From positions 12,943-37,012 of the forward strand of contig JBBBWG010030121.1 in NCBI GenBank assembly GCA_037176905.1: a stretch of 24,070 bases of DNA, read 5' to 3'. The stretch is from Azolla pinnata. Its lineage: Eukaryota; Streptophyta; Polypodiopsida; Salviniales; Salviniaceae. Positions 10,489 through 19,583 of this stretch are shown here, piece after piece (position 1 is the first letter of the stretch; each line of letters begins with the position of its first letter). The position numbers and the translations under genes are program-made. The notes under the pieces are model-generated. The model was not told the DNA's origin, searched no databases, and saw nothing but the letters and a program-made list of their open reading frames with translations.

Positions 10489-10663
10489 CACATCGCTTTA
10501 AAGCGGTGGAAAAATTCCTGGGTTGTATATGGAGCCAATGGCAACGAATCACCACGGCCGGCGCCTCGACCTCGAATGTTTTGTTCAGTTATTGCGAGCG
10601 ATCACACATGTGTTTGTTATTGGAGGCGCGAGAGTTAATCGCGACGTTTTCCTTTTTGTGTTG

Positions 10664-10713
<50 letters not shown>
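10664..10713. repeat. (GA)n dinucleotide repeat
   Basis: Around 24 uninterrupted GA dinucleotides. (GA)n can be a binding site for plant BBR/BPC GAGA factors, but there is no nearby gene to connect it with. Confidence 0.9.
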
Positions 10714-10716
<3 letters not shown>

Positions 10717-10756
10717 GTTCGGTTCGTACGCTGCTCCATCCGCAAAAATCTTGTTT

Positions 10757-10829
10757 AATACCATTAACGTCGTTGCGCTTGAATACGTTCTCTCTATGTC
10801 TTTCAAGCGCAACGACGTTATATGGTATT
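10757..10829. repeat. Long near-perfect hairpin
   Basis: The left arm 10757-10782 and right arm 10803-10829 are inverted repeats. The inner 18 bp (TAACGTCGTTGCGCTTGA) are perfect, then a one-base offset, then 8 more paired bases. The loop is 20 nt. A related word CTATGTCTTTC occurs in the loop and again just downstream at 10844. It could be a young small-RNA foldback or a tiny foldback element. No flanking duplication is visible. Confidence 0.8.
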
Positions 10830-10902
10830 GAGACTTTCTTTTCTATGTCTTTCTCCGTGACAAAACTTGTTGCTTAGGTTGTCTGATTGATCGTTGGGGG
10901 GG

Positions 10903-11920
10903 TATTTCCACCTCCGATTTCGTAATCGACTGATGATCGATGGATCATTATGTATTGCTTGAGTCGTTACTTTTATAACTAAATGGAAGGAGTTTTATTT
11001 TCGAAACCTTCCTTCAGAAATGTCGACACGATTCAACGCGGGCGAAGAATAGTCCACATGTATGTGATGTGTATCCAAAGGAAGGCAACCCCATTCTGGA
11101 TTCTGCTCCAGGTTAGCAAGTGACTTGAGTGCCTCCTGACATGAACAGAACCAACATGGGATCACCTTTTGTGGAAAAGCCTCGCATCTCCTCCACCGTC
11201 TTTCCTTTTTGCGATCATCGCCGATCTGAACAAATAGCCCCACTCCATTGCTCCACTCCAACCAGCTGCAACGCGATAGTACCAGCCAATCCTGGAGCCA
11301 GTCAAGTTTGTCGAGACACACCTCGATGATTTTGCGACCCTTATCGTCGAGCTTTATCCCATTTTGGAGCAAAGGCAGAGGCATTTGAAGTTAACATCAT
11401 CTTAAGTTTAGCTTATTTTGGAGAAAATATGATTTTATTACTTGCAATATTATGTAGATCGATTGGAAATATGCTCCACTGAAAATGGCAAAGGTGTCTG
11501 AAGTTTTCTACATTATGGCTCACGATGGCGAGTTTATCAAAACAGCCATCGCCTAAACTGCCTTATGAGAGCTTCCTACCATCCCAAGCAATTGAAATGA
11601 AAAACATCCAAGAGTACAACTTCCTAGAGCTTAAAACTCTAGGATTATAAGGTTGCATCTAAACATAGCAACATCCAAAACTTGCAAAGAAGGCTCGTGG
11701 CTTGGTCGACTTGCAATTGCTTTTTTATGGTCAAATTGAGCGCTCTTCATCGGTGAATATATGTCACTTATGAAATTATAAATACTTTGTGGGTCTCTTA
11801 TCCCTTTTTTTTTTCGAAAATTAAAACTCGTTGCATTAATTATAACTTGATCACAAATAACCTTTGCATTGGCTCAAAGTAACATTCCTCACTCAATTGC
11901 GTAATCGGAGGTAGAAATAT
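10903..11920. mobile_element. Candidate ~1-kb element with ~105-bp diverged terminal inverted repeats
   Basis: The left segment 10903-11006 and the complement of 11812-11920 share the same beginning (TATTTCYACCTCCGATT), similar middles and the same end (GAGTTTTATTTTCGAAA, with one substitution in the right copy), and are of similar length (104 and 109 bp). This is the layout of a DNA transposon or of two inverted copies of a small dispersed repeat. TA flanks both outer ends, but because the ends are palindromic there this does not prove a target-site duplication. The interior holds a 129-codon minus-strand frame whose stop falls inside the left inverted repeat. Confidence 0.6.
10995..11384 (-). 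CDS. Hypothetical open frame, 129 codons, inside the candidate element
   Basis: It starts at an ATG (11384) and reads a normally balanced, Trp- and Leu-containing sequence with segments such as DKLDWLQDWLVL and a CWFCSC cluster. I do not recognise a family. The last residues are encoded by the left inverted repeat of the surrounding element, so it may be a captured gene fragment (as in Pack-type elements) or chance. No neighbouring exon or promoter is evident. Confidence 0.2.
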   Translation of the reverse strand: MPLPLLQNGIKLDDKGRKIIEVCLDKLDWLQDWLVLSRCSWLEWSNGVGLFVQIGDDRKKERRWRRCEAFPQKVIPCWFCSCQEALKSLANLEQNPEWGCLPLDTHHIHVDYSSPALNRVDISEGRFRK

Positions 11921-13764
11921 CTAGCAAGGGGGTTGATATCTTCATACTACACTTTCGCCATTATAAAAAATTAAAACAAAATTGTGCTTCAATTCCCATG
12001 AACTAAAGGCATTTTCTTAACCATAGAATCAAAGAATCCAATTATTGGCTATCATAAAGTAAAAACCAACTCCTTCCAAATAACCGCTACAATTTATGTT
12101 GATGGCACTACAATTCCTTGAAAATGTTTTATGCATCTTGTCGTCCAAATATATCACGTAGTAATAAAACTCAAAAGCTCCCATTTGATGAGATCTTTTG
12201 TTCTATATCTCTAATACATATCTTGATTTTCTGGTTCATGGCTTGATACATAAAAACTATCATAGATTTTGATGTCCATATTACTTTTCCTTGTAAGAAC
12301 AAGTCATACATACCTAGTGGAATACACATTCATATTATATATACTCCCAAACCTATTGTGTAGCATAGAAGTCCTATAAACAATGTTTCTGTGCTTTTTT
12401 ATCACAATCACACATTGGATATGTTGTCGAATATCTTATACATTCTTGTTTTATACTAATGGCAATGGATTATCGATTAATAACTATTAAAACAAAATAA
12501 TCCTCATTGCTTGTTTCTTTACCCATAAGGTCTACCATAACTTTGATAAATAATTTAAAGTTATCCCATATTGCATCCAACAGGAAAAGTAAGCATGATC
12601 CATTAATTGATTGAATTAAATATATATATCATCATCTAACAGAATATTGGAAGACACTCCTAATTTATCTATGCTTTGATTATTCCATTGATACTCTTTC
12701 GGATCCAATCGTTATATTGGCAACGGTTCCCTTGCATAAACCCATATAATCCAAGTTAACTCAATATCTTCCAATCATGGATCAATATGTCACATTTCTC
12801 CATCATGTGCTACTATCCTTAGATAAGAATTACATTGTGTCACCAGTTCATAGTTACGTTCATCGAAAATTAATCTACAATCATTTTGTACGTCAAAGTA
12901 GTAACACCACCCATTAAAAAAAAATCCTTTTATTGCCAATAATATTTGAAGTCTCGTATCTTCTTGTATACCCTTATATGTACGTGTGTTAGCTTCCGCA
13001 CAACAAACATTATGGAGGACCTCATTTCTTCACCTGACATTGAACAAGAGCACTGCAATTCAACTTTACGCTTGAGCATAGAACTTATGTTTGAATGCGA
13101 AATTGCCAAGTCAAACCGATGCAAGAATAAGAGTACATTGAGAAGGAAAATGTTAAAATCAAATTAATTATGGGGGTTATCGATGGGTAGTGTGCTTCAA
13201 ACAAAAAAAAACTGTATTTCTTGATCATACAAGATGCACAAAATATTTTTGGTTGGTCAAGGGTATTAGACACATATATTTAGGGTGCCTTGGCGATAGA
13301 ACCCACCTCAAATAAATTTGTGATTTGTCCTGGACACACCAAATCGCAGACAATAACGAAGCACGAATGATAGGGCTACGAGAATTGAGACTATAAATAA
13401 CGAAACTATTAGCGACAAGATGACAAACTCAAGAGACTATGTGAGATAGGATGTAATGACATGGGAACCTATGGAGCAACAAAAAAGAATAAAGACAGAG
13501 ATCAAGGATAAGATTTGGAGTAACAAAATAAAAACTCTATTCAAATCCCTCAATAAGGATCAATGAAATTATGACTATATATAGTGTAAAGTAAAATATA
13601 TACATGACAAAATATATTTTGGAATTTTTTGTCACATATATTTTGGAACCTTTTATCTACAATTTTTATAGGAATTCTTAAATTAATAAATTAAAAAGAT
13701 CTAAATTCATGTTCATTTCAAAATGGAGTACCACACACATACACACAAATAAACATATATATAT
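11921..13764. other. AT-rich intergenic DNA, no gene recognised
   Basis: About 1.8 kb of clearly AT-rich DNA, unlike the GC-richer HD-Zip region. Stops are dense in all frames. The longest open frames (60-73 codons, 12930-13273) resemble nothing I know. A short duplication of ATATATTTTGGAA sits near 13606-13650. It may be an old, decayed transposon, but no protease, reverse transcriptase, integrase or transposase motif is readable. Confidence 0.5.
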
Positions 13765-14123
13765 GGGAAAACTACAAAAATATAAATTACATTTTAACAC
13801 GTATTTAATATTTAAACTACAAATTAACGCCCAATTTTAAATGTTAATGCTCAATTAATAGATTAACACTGAATACACATATTAAAGTTAATTAGATCAT
13901 AAATTCACTAGCTTTTGTTAATCAAATATAGTAAAAGAATCGATTAGGATCAATGAGAGGGAAGCAATCCGGACTAAAATCAAATTAACGTTACACTAAT
14001 ACAATCAAGTGGGTGTTGATTTTTAGTGGAAGATACGACTAGGCGTTGATTTGTAACTTCTGATTTTGATAGACGTTAAAGTATAATTCACAATTTTGTC
14101 AGATATTTTGTGGCAAATTTCCC
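13765..14123. mobile_element. MITE-like element, copy 2
   Basis: It begins GGGAAAACTAC and ends in the complement of GGGAAATTTGCC. It shares with copy 1 (1064-1499) the blocks CAAATTAACGCCCAATTTTA, CGATTAGGATCAAT, GTGGAAGAT and GACTAGGCGTT in the same order and orientation. Its internal arms also fold back: AACTACAAATTAACGCCCAA pairs with the complement of the TAGGCGTTGATTTGTAACTT block near the right end. TATATAT abuts both ends and may be the target duplication, though that sequence is low complexity. No open frame. Confidence 0.75.
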
Positions 14124-14269
14124 TATATATTTAGTCTATAGATATATGTTTTCTTGCTTTTGATATCTTTCGTCGGCAATGGCTTGGAAGTATAGCCACA
14201 GATTGTTGGTTCGTCCAAACGATGGGCGTCTGCTCTTTTGGTGTCCGAACTGCAGGTCCACCACAAGCC

Positions 14270-14480
14270 GGACACCAACATCATCATCATCGCCATCACT
14301 ATCATAATCATCAAAATGGTCTACTCCTTTTGATGATGATGATGATGATGATCATCATCATCATCATCATTTTAGGAGCCCAAACATTTTTAAGGATTGC
14401 GAAAATGATGCTTGCTTTGTCGGCTCCCTCAAGTCAGAGCCAAAAAGACAAGCAGGTTTTGAAAGAAAGAAAGAAAGAAA
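14270..14480. repeat. CAT tract, 38-bp GAT/CAT palindrome and (GAAA)n
   Basis: After a degenerate CAT tract (14277-14313), seven GAT triplets are followed by six CAT triplets. This makes a perfect 38-bp palindrome at 14333-14370 centred on GATC, able to form a cruciform. A (GAAA)n run follows at about 14461-14480. An open frame through this region is only a repeat read-through. Confidence 0.85.
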
Positions 14481-14897
14481 GATCACACACCAGCTTGCTT
14501 AGTGGCGATATCTTCTGCTGTGCTCAAAGAAAGGTCTATATAGCCTCATCGATCTATTCTTCTAGTTGTATATGATCTGCGGTCAAATCATCGAGAGTGG
14601 GCCTTGCTTTGGCCATAAGTATGCAACAAACACTTTGTTCGAAACTGCGAGGATCATTCATCATCATTCATCATTCATCATCATCATCATCATCACGAAC
14701 GAACGGAATTGGAAGTACAGAGATGACGTTATCGACGGTGCAGAAGGCTGCTTTTGTGGGGGCAATCCGAACCGTTCACGGCTTATGATTTGTTTTATTT
14801 TTTTTATTTTCTAATAGCCCAGTTCAACATAGTTTCTTTCGAACACGGTCGCAGGTTTCTAAACCCTGTTCCTCTCAGGACAGCTGTTTCTAAACCT

Positions 14898-15110
14898 TGC
14901 CGATAGATGATCTACCCAATTATAGCTAGATGTTCTGGCCCTCTGCTACCTGGTTAGCTGGATGTTCTAACCCTGCAATCGATTTCCAACCTCGCCAATA
15001 ATCTACCTAGTTAGCTAGATGTTCTAACCTTGTAATCAATCTATCGCTAAACCGGCCAATAATCTACCCAATTAGCAAGATGCTCTAACCCTGCAATCAA
15101 TCGATTTCTT
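14898..15110. repeat. Degenerate ~60-bp minisatellite
   Basis: The core word TTAGCTAGATGTTCTAACC recurs with GATGTTCT or GATGCTCT starting at 14929, 14961, 15018 and 15079. Full units (57 and 61 bp) contain GCCAATAATCTACC and CCCTGCAATCAATC; the 32-bp interval is a truncated unit. No coding sense. Confidence 0.75.
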
Positions 15111-15176
15111 TCTTCCTAGTATTATTATTCTTATTATTCTAAGAAAAAGAGCAGACAGACATATAACATATTGATG

Positions 15177-15545
15177 CTATATATATATATATATAATTAC
15201 TTCATATCTTTATTTATTCTCATTAATTTTAGTTAGAAAGGTGGAATGAGAAATAATAATAATAATTATTATTATTATTATTATTATTTATTGGGTGTTT
15301 AGATTTTGTTCCCACATTGAAGCCCAATTTTATGATTCAATGTTTGTTTTTTCTGTTTCTTATTTATTTATTGATTTATTGCGCGCTTATTTATTGCCAT
15401 CTTTGACCGGAGGTTTGACCAGGGCCAAAGAAAAGCCATTCCGATTCTCACCATTTATTTATTTATTTGTATTTATTATTTTGCAAGCTGGGGACCCACA
15501 ACGTCGATCGCTATTATTATTGAAAACTATTATTTATTTATAATA
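15177..15545. repeat. AT-rich simple repeats: (TA)n, (AAT)n(ATT)n, TTTA-rich DNA
   Basis: (TA)n at 15177-15195. AAT triplets running into ATT triplets at 15252-15296 form a self-complementary hairpin. TTTATT-rich DNA follows to 15545. An 82-codon open frame here is not credible. Confidence 0.8.
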
Positions 15546-15551
15546 AAAAGC

Positions 15552-15730
15552 GTCCCTTTTTTGTTTGTTCTTCTTTTCTTTTCTTTGTTTTTTAACCCCC
15601 CCGAAAAACAAAAAAACAAAAAAGAATTTCCCAATTCCAAAACCAACAGACAAAAAAGAACAAAAAGGGACCTCTTTCTGTGTTTTTTGTTTCTTTTTTT
15701 TTGGTTTTTTTTGTTTTGCCCTTTTCCGGG
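15552..15730. repeat. Poly-pyrimidine/poly-purine foldback
   Basis: GTCCCTTTTTTG at 15552 and the complement of CAAAAAGGGAC at 15661-15671 are inverted, flanking a T-rich left arm, a C7 run and an A-rich right arm, so the 120-bp segment can fold back imperfectly. A second T/G-rich tract (15683-15725) follows. The low complexity makes the pairing partly trivial. Confidence 0.5.
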
Positions 15731-15750
15731 CATCCTAGTTTCGGCCCTGC

Positions 15751-15821
15751 CACGTGGCGTCCGCGGACAGGTTGTTTGCCACGTGGCTTCCACGTGGCGA
15801 CCACGTGGCGTCCGACGTGGC
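15751..15821. promoter_or_regulatory. Cluster of five ACGTGGC motifs (four are G-box/ABRE CACGTGGC)
   Basis: CACGTGGC occurs at 15751, 15780, 15791 and 15802, and GACGTGGC at 15814, all on the plus strand in 71 bp, spaced by short GC-rich linkers (CGTCC, TTC, GAC). CACGTG is the G-box bound by bHLH/PIF and bZIP proteins; ACGTGGC is the ABA-response element core. The cluster is 4.4 kb upstream of the HD-Zip II start and 10 kb from the PPR gene. A role as an enhancer is inference; it could also be a small GC-rich repeat. Confidence 0.55.
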
Positions 15822-15895
15822 GTCCACTTCTGTTGCAAAGACAGCAGAATATCAATCAATCGATGACAGGGGCAGGGGATTCTGAAACGCTCGTT

Positions 15896-16033
15896 TTTCT
15901 TCTTCTTCTTCTTCTTCTTCTTCTTCTTCTTCTTCTTCTCCGAATGCTTTTAACACCTCCCATTTATTGCGTACTTTTCCCTTACTTCCTTTCAACGGAA
16001 GGAAGGAAGGAAGGAAGGAAGGAAGGAAGGAGG
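15896..16033. repeat. (CTT)n and (GGAA)n microsatellites
   Basis: (TTC)n at about 15897-15939 and (GGAA)n at about 15997-16033. They are separated by a short unique stretch. Confidence 0.9.
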
Positions 16034-16109
16034 ATTGATCCGGAGCAGCAGCGGCAGCAGCAAAGTAAAACATGTTATGTCTGTCATCATCTACCATTGA
16101 ATGAAAAGA

Positions 16110-16480
16110 GCTAGGCTCCAATGTATGTATATATATGCATGCATGCATTGTATGAATGTGTGCGTATGTGCGCGTATGATTCATGTGGGTATGTGTGTAT
16201 GTGTGTGTGTGTGTGTGTCAGACAAAATCTCCGAATCCAACGAGCTTCAAAGTCAATGATTGTGTTGTGTAATGTTGTGCCCTGTCGCTTTCGCCACCAC
16301 ACACACATAGCCATGCATGCATGCATGCATGCCACGCATGCATACATACATGCTTGCATGCACATCCGTCCGTAATGATTAGATGTAACCACAAGCAATG
16401 ATGTATATGGCTCATGATCTACGACTTCTTTCTTTCTTTCTTTCTTTCTTTCTTGCTTTCTTTCTTGTCGTTCTTCCGTC
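16110..16480. repeat. TATG/TG, ATGC and TTTC repeats
   Basis: TATG and ATGC words at 16122-16150, (GT)n at 16197-16219, (ATGC)n at 16313-16345 and (TTTC)n at about 16427-16470. A single CAATGATTG (16254-16262), the 9-bp pseudo-palindrome preferred by HD-Zip II dimers, lies between them, 4 kb upstream of the HD-Zip II gene. Confidence 0.8.
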
Positions 16481-17280
16481 TTCTTCTTCACATTGCACTT
16501 TCAATATGTACTGAATTTCTTCTTCTTTTTTTTGCCCTTCCTTTGTGGTTTTTATTCTATCCGAGCTTCGGAACTGACGACATCGTCGGCCCCGCGCTTC
16601 TTCCTAAGCAATAGCCCATCATGGTTTCACACTCGGGGCCACCCGGTCTGTCCGCCCATCCGGGAAGCCCGCCTGGCTCGGCATCATCATCGCGCTCGTG
16701 CACCTTTGCATCATCATTACGGCATCATCATCATCATCATCATCATCATTAGGGCATTGCCATCATGATCATTGTCATCATCATGACATTTGGCCCATTC
16801 TCTTCTACCAAGTCGGTGCGATTGGCGATCGACACGGGGCACTAAGCTAAGCGAGAAACAGCGCTTTGCTACCCCCTGATGCATAAAAATATGTATAAAG
16901 CCTTTCGTTCACCGAGTGGATAGAAAGAATATGCCTTTGATGCGGGGGAGCGGATCGATGTCATTCGAGAGCCCCGAATTCGGCTACCGAACAATGCCAG
17001 GGCCGCCTAAAGTTGGCGAAGATCCATCTGTAGTAAGAAGATAAGAACAATGCTTTCGTCCCCTAACGATCTTATCTATCTATCTATCTATCTATGAATC
17101 TACTAGCGTGAGATCCATGAGTTCGATACATACACACACGTATAGTGCAACAACAAACAGGGACGGGGGGCACTGTCAATGGATCACATGCGCCGAGCTT
17201 GTGCTGCGCATTCAATTTTCTCCTTTCGGGCTAGATTGCGAGAGCCGAGCCCCTCTCCTTGTTGTGTTTTACGAGTGGTC
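16481..17280. other. Intergenic DNA, no gene recognised
   Basis: Mixed, fairly GC-rich DNA with a (CAT)n tract at 16725-16750 and (CTAT)n at 17069-17094. The segment 16830-17060 is unique sequence with organelle-like composition, but I could not match it to a plastid or mitochondrial gene. No gene is called. Confidence 0.5.
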
Positions 17281-18046
17281 ATCATGATGATGATGTTGAT
17301 GATGATGATGACGGCGATCATGGTGCTCTGCGATGTCCTGCCGCGCCTTCGAATCGCATCCGATGCGAAAAAAAAGTCAAGCCATTGGCCTACCAATTTT
17401 GTTCTCATTCTCATTCTCACCATTGTTATTATTAGTATTCGAGATGCATCCAGATATGGCGGCATGCAGCAACATGTGAGAGGCAATGAATGTTAAGAAA
17501 AAAATAAGAGGAGAGGTGTTTTGGTTGAATAGGAAGCGATTTCACTACCAAAAAAAAGAGTAAAGATGGGAAGAAAGGGGGTGGTGAGGATTGAACCTCT
17601 TGTCTCGAGAAGTCAAAGGGGCGATGGATAGATGGAGGGAAGGATAGCAGCATTTGGGGAGGTGTACAAAAGGGAGGTGTGTGTAAATTACAGGCCACAA
17701 CAACAACACAACAGAAAGAAAAAGAGAGGAAGGAAGGAGAGGAGAGGAGAGGAGAGGAGAGAGATAAAAAGACTCATCAAGGCTTCTTCGCGAAATCGAT
17801 CGTATCTAGTATTGAAAACCAACATGCCTTAATTTGGCAGCGTGTTAACAGCGATAATCGTACATCGAAGGAAAACGATCGGGTTCCTCGGCGAACTATA
17901 GAATCGCATACCAGCAATCCGCTTCGTTTTTTTTTGGGTGCAATGGAACTTCATGAAAGCCTTCATTTGAGCCATAGGAAAAACGACAGTGAAATCAACG
18001 GAGGGTTTTGAAGACAACCCGTAATAAACCCCAACGATAATTAATC
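17281..18046. other. Intergenic DNA with GAT tract and a 52-nt purine run
   Basis: (GAT)n at 17284-17314. A homopurine tract of 52 nt at 17713-17764 ends in GGAGA pentamers. Purine-pyrimidine tracts of this length can form triplex structures. Open frames of 60-110 codons on both strands have no recognisable family. Confidence 0.55.
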
Positions 18047-18072
18047 ACCATCATAATCATCATCATCAGCAA

Positions 18073-18106
<34 letters not shown>
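18047..18106. repeat. (CAT)n microsatellite
   Basis: Nearly pure CAT triplets, about 11 uninterrupted at the right end, directly before the palindrome-rich region. Confidence 0.9.
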
Positions 18107-18114
18107 GATCGCTA

Positions 18115-18172
18115 GCATGCATGCCATGCTACCCAACGAATATGGAAATGCATTGCAGGGTAGCATGCATGC
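18115..18172. repeat. Hairpin with GCATGC-rich arms
   Basis: The left arm ends CATGCTACCC (18125-18134) and the right arm begins GGGTAGCATG (18158-18167). The arms extend by GCATGC words with one bulged base. The loop is about 23 nt. It lies at the left edge of the palindrome-rich block. Confidence 0.65.
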
Positions 18173-18245
18173 ATACATACGTTGTTAAGGTAAGGCACAA
18201 GGATGGGGTTCCGTCCATAGGAACGCATACATACATCTCTAGCTT

Positions 18246-18542
18246 ACATGCATGACGCGCGCATGCATGTGCATGTGGGCTACCATGCCAAGCCAAGGCA
18301 TCGAGCCCCAAAGCATCTGGTCCGAGCCTACGTGGCATGCCACGTAGGACGGGGGCAAGCAGGACCCGAGCCTACGTGGCATGCCAAGTAGGGAGAGAGC
18401 AAGCAGGACCCGAGCCTACGTGGCATGCCACGTAGGACGGAGGGGGCGGCCGGCAGCAGGTTCGTTCATGCCGAAGCATGCGAACCGACCCGATCCGAGC
18501 CTACGTGGCATGCCACGTAGGCCGGGGACGAGCGCACGTGTC
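18246..18542. repeat. Array of palindromes on a ~44-bp register, each main copy with paired ACGTGGC motifs
   Basis: A 22-bp perfect palindrome, whose half is CCTACGTGGCA followed by its complement, occurs at 18327-18348, 18415-18436 and 18500-18521, and with one mismatch at 18371-18392. Centres are 44, 44 and 85 bp apart. A diverged palindrome with arms GGTTCG/CGAACC (18459-18486) fills the long gap almost in register, and ATGCC/GGCAT (18285-18301) stands one register to the left. Another palindrome (18246-18270, arms ACATGCATG) precedes them. The linker AGGACCCGAG or TCCGAG precedes each main copy. A G-box/ABRE CACGTGTC follows at 18535. The array is 1.7-2.0 kb upstream of the HD-Zip II start codon. 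It may be regulatory, or a small satellite or foldback family. Confidence 0.85.
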
Positions 18543-19060
18543 AAGCGAGCGAGCAGCGCCACAGCAGGTCTGAAAGTTTGAACGTGGTTTGTGTTTTGCT
18601 TTGGTAAAAGGTCAGAACGCAGCATTAAAGAAAAAGCCGGAAAGAAAAAAACAAAAACACAAAAAAAACAAGAACAAAAAGCAGGAGAGGAGAGACTCTT
18701 TGATTTACCTACTTATTATTGATTTTGTTTCTTCTGAAAAACAAAAGCAGCACAAAATAAGAGCAGACACCATCAGTAAATGAACAGAATGCCCCTATAT
18801 ATAATAAGAGGGAAAACAAGGATGATGGGGAGAAATGAGAATAAAAGAGCGCTGGTTAATGACGCCCATACACATAATAAATGATGGTTCGCTCCCCCAC
18901 ATACATGCTAATAATGGGAGGGCAAGGGGCTTGTACTGCTGCCTACTTACTACTGCGACTAGTCATAATAATCATCAGCAGTAATCAATAGCACTCCTAA
19001 TAATAGTAATGGATCATGATGATCGGAATGGGATTGGGGATCAGGAAGGCAGAACAGAAA
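18543..19060. other. Intergenic DNA, no gene recognised
   Basis: An A-rich segment (18625-18690, AAAAAC and AAAAAG words) followed by mixed DNA. It is probably distal promoter of the HD-Zip II gene; no element can be placed with confidence. Confidence 0.5.
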
Positions 19061-19583
19061 GAAGAAGAAGAAGAAGAAGAAGAAGAAGAAGAAGAAGAGA
19101 ACTCTCTCTCTCTCAAGAAAAAGATGTGTGAATAATGCAAAGGAAAGGAAAGGAAGACAGAAGAATAAATGAAGATGGGAAGTGGGAGAGGTGGAGGTGT
19201 GTGATGATGATGGTGATGATGTGATGACGGCGGTGATGATGATGATGGTGGCGCTGGTGGTGGTGGTGATGGTCATGATGGGAGATGGTGCTGGTGATGA
19301 TGAGGAGGAGGATGAATGATTATGAAGGTGGAGTTTGGGTGGGATCCGGCGGGATTTGAGCCCGGGCCGATCACATGCTGCGCGCAAAACCAGGGATCAC
19401 CACCATCAGCATCATCATCACCACCACCGCCACCACCATCATGAGAGATCTATGAGGCATGATGAGGTCATCCATCCATCCATTCATCCATCCATGCATC
19501 CATCCATCCACATCCATCCACATCCATCCACCCATGGTCCACTCTAGCCCTCAATTATTATTATTATTATTATTATTATTATA
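19061..19583. repeat. GAA, GAT, CAT, CATC and ATT microsatellites
   Basis: (GAA)n at 19061-19098; GAT/GGT triplets at 19200-19320; CAT/CAC triplets at 19397-19442; CATC tetramers at 19468-19533; (ATT)n at 19553-19581. Only short unique bridges lie between them. Open frames here are repeat read-throughs. Confidence 0.85.

Noticed and set aside
11921..13764. Possible decayed retrotransposon
   Set aside because: AT-richness and dense stops suggest old mobile DNA, but no reverse transcriptase, integrase, gag or LTR pair could be read.
15530..16114. Overlapping 87-144-codon frames on both strands
   Set aside because: They run through poly-T, CTT, GGAA and ACGTGGC repeats and show no conserved domain.
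16830..17060. Possible organellar DNA insertion
   Set aside because: The composition looks somewhat organelle-like, but I could not match any plastid or mitochondrial gene, rRNA or tRNA.
17578..17615. tRNA-like B box (GGTTCAATCC on the minus strand at 17587-17596)
   Set aside because: The flanking bases do not form a proper five-pair T stem, and no acceptor stem, anticodon arm or A box can be folded around it.
18327..18521. CRISPR-like repeat-spacer layout
   Set aside because: The window is plant nuclear DNA, the intervals between repeats are themselves similar to each other, and there are no cas genes.
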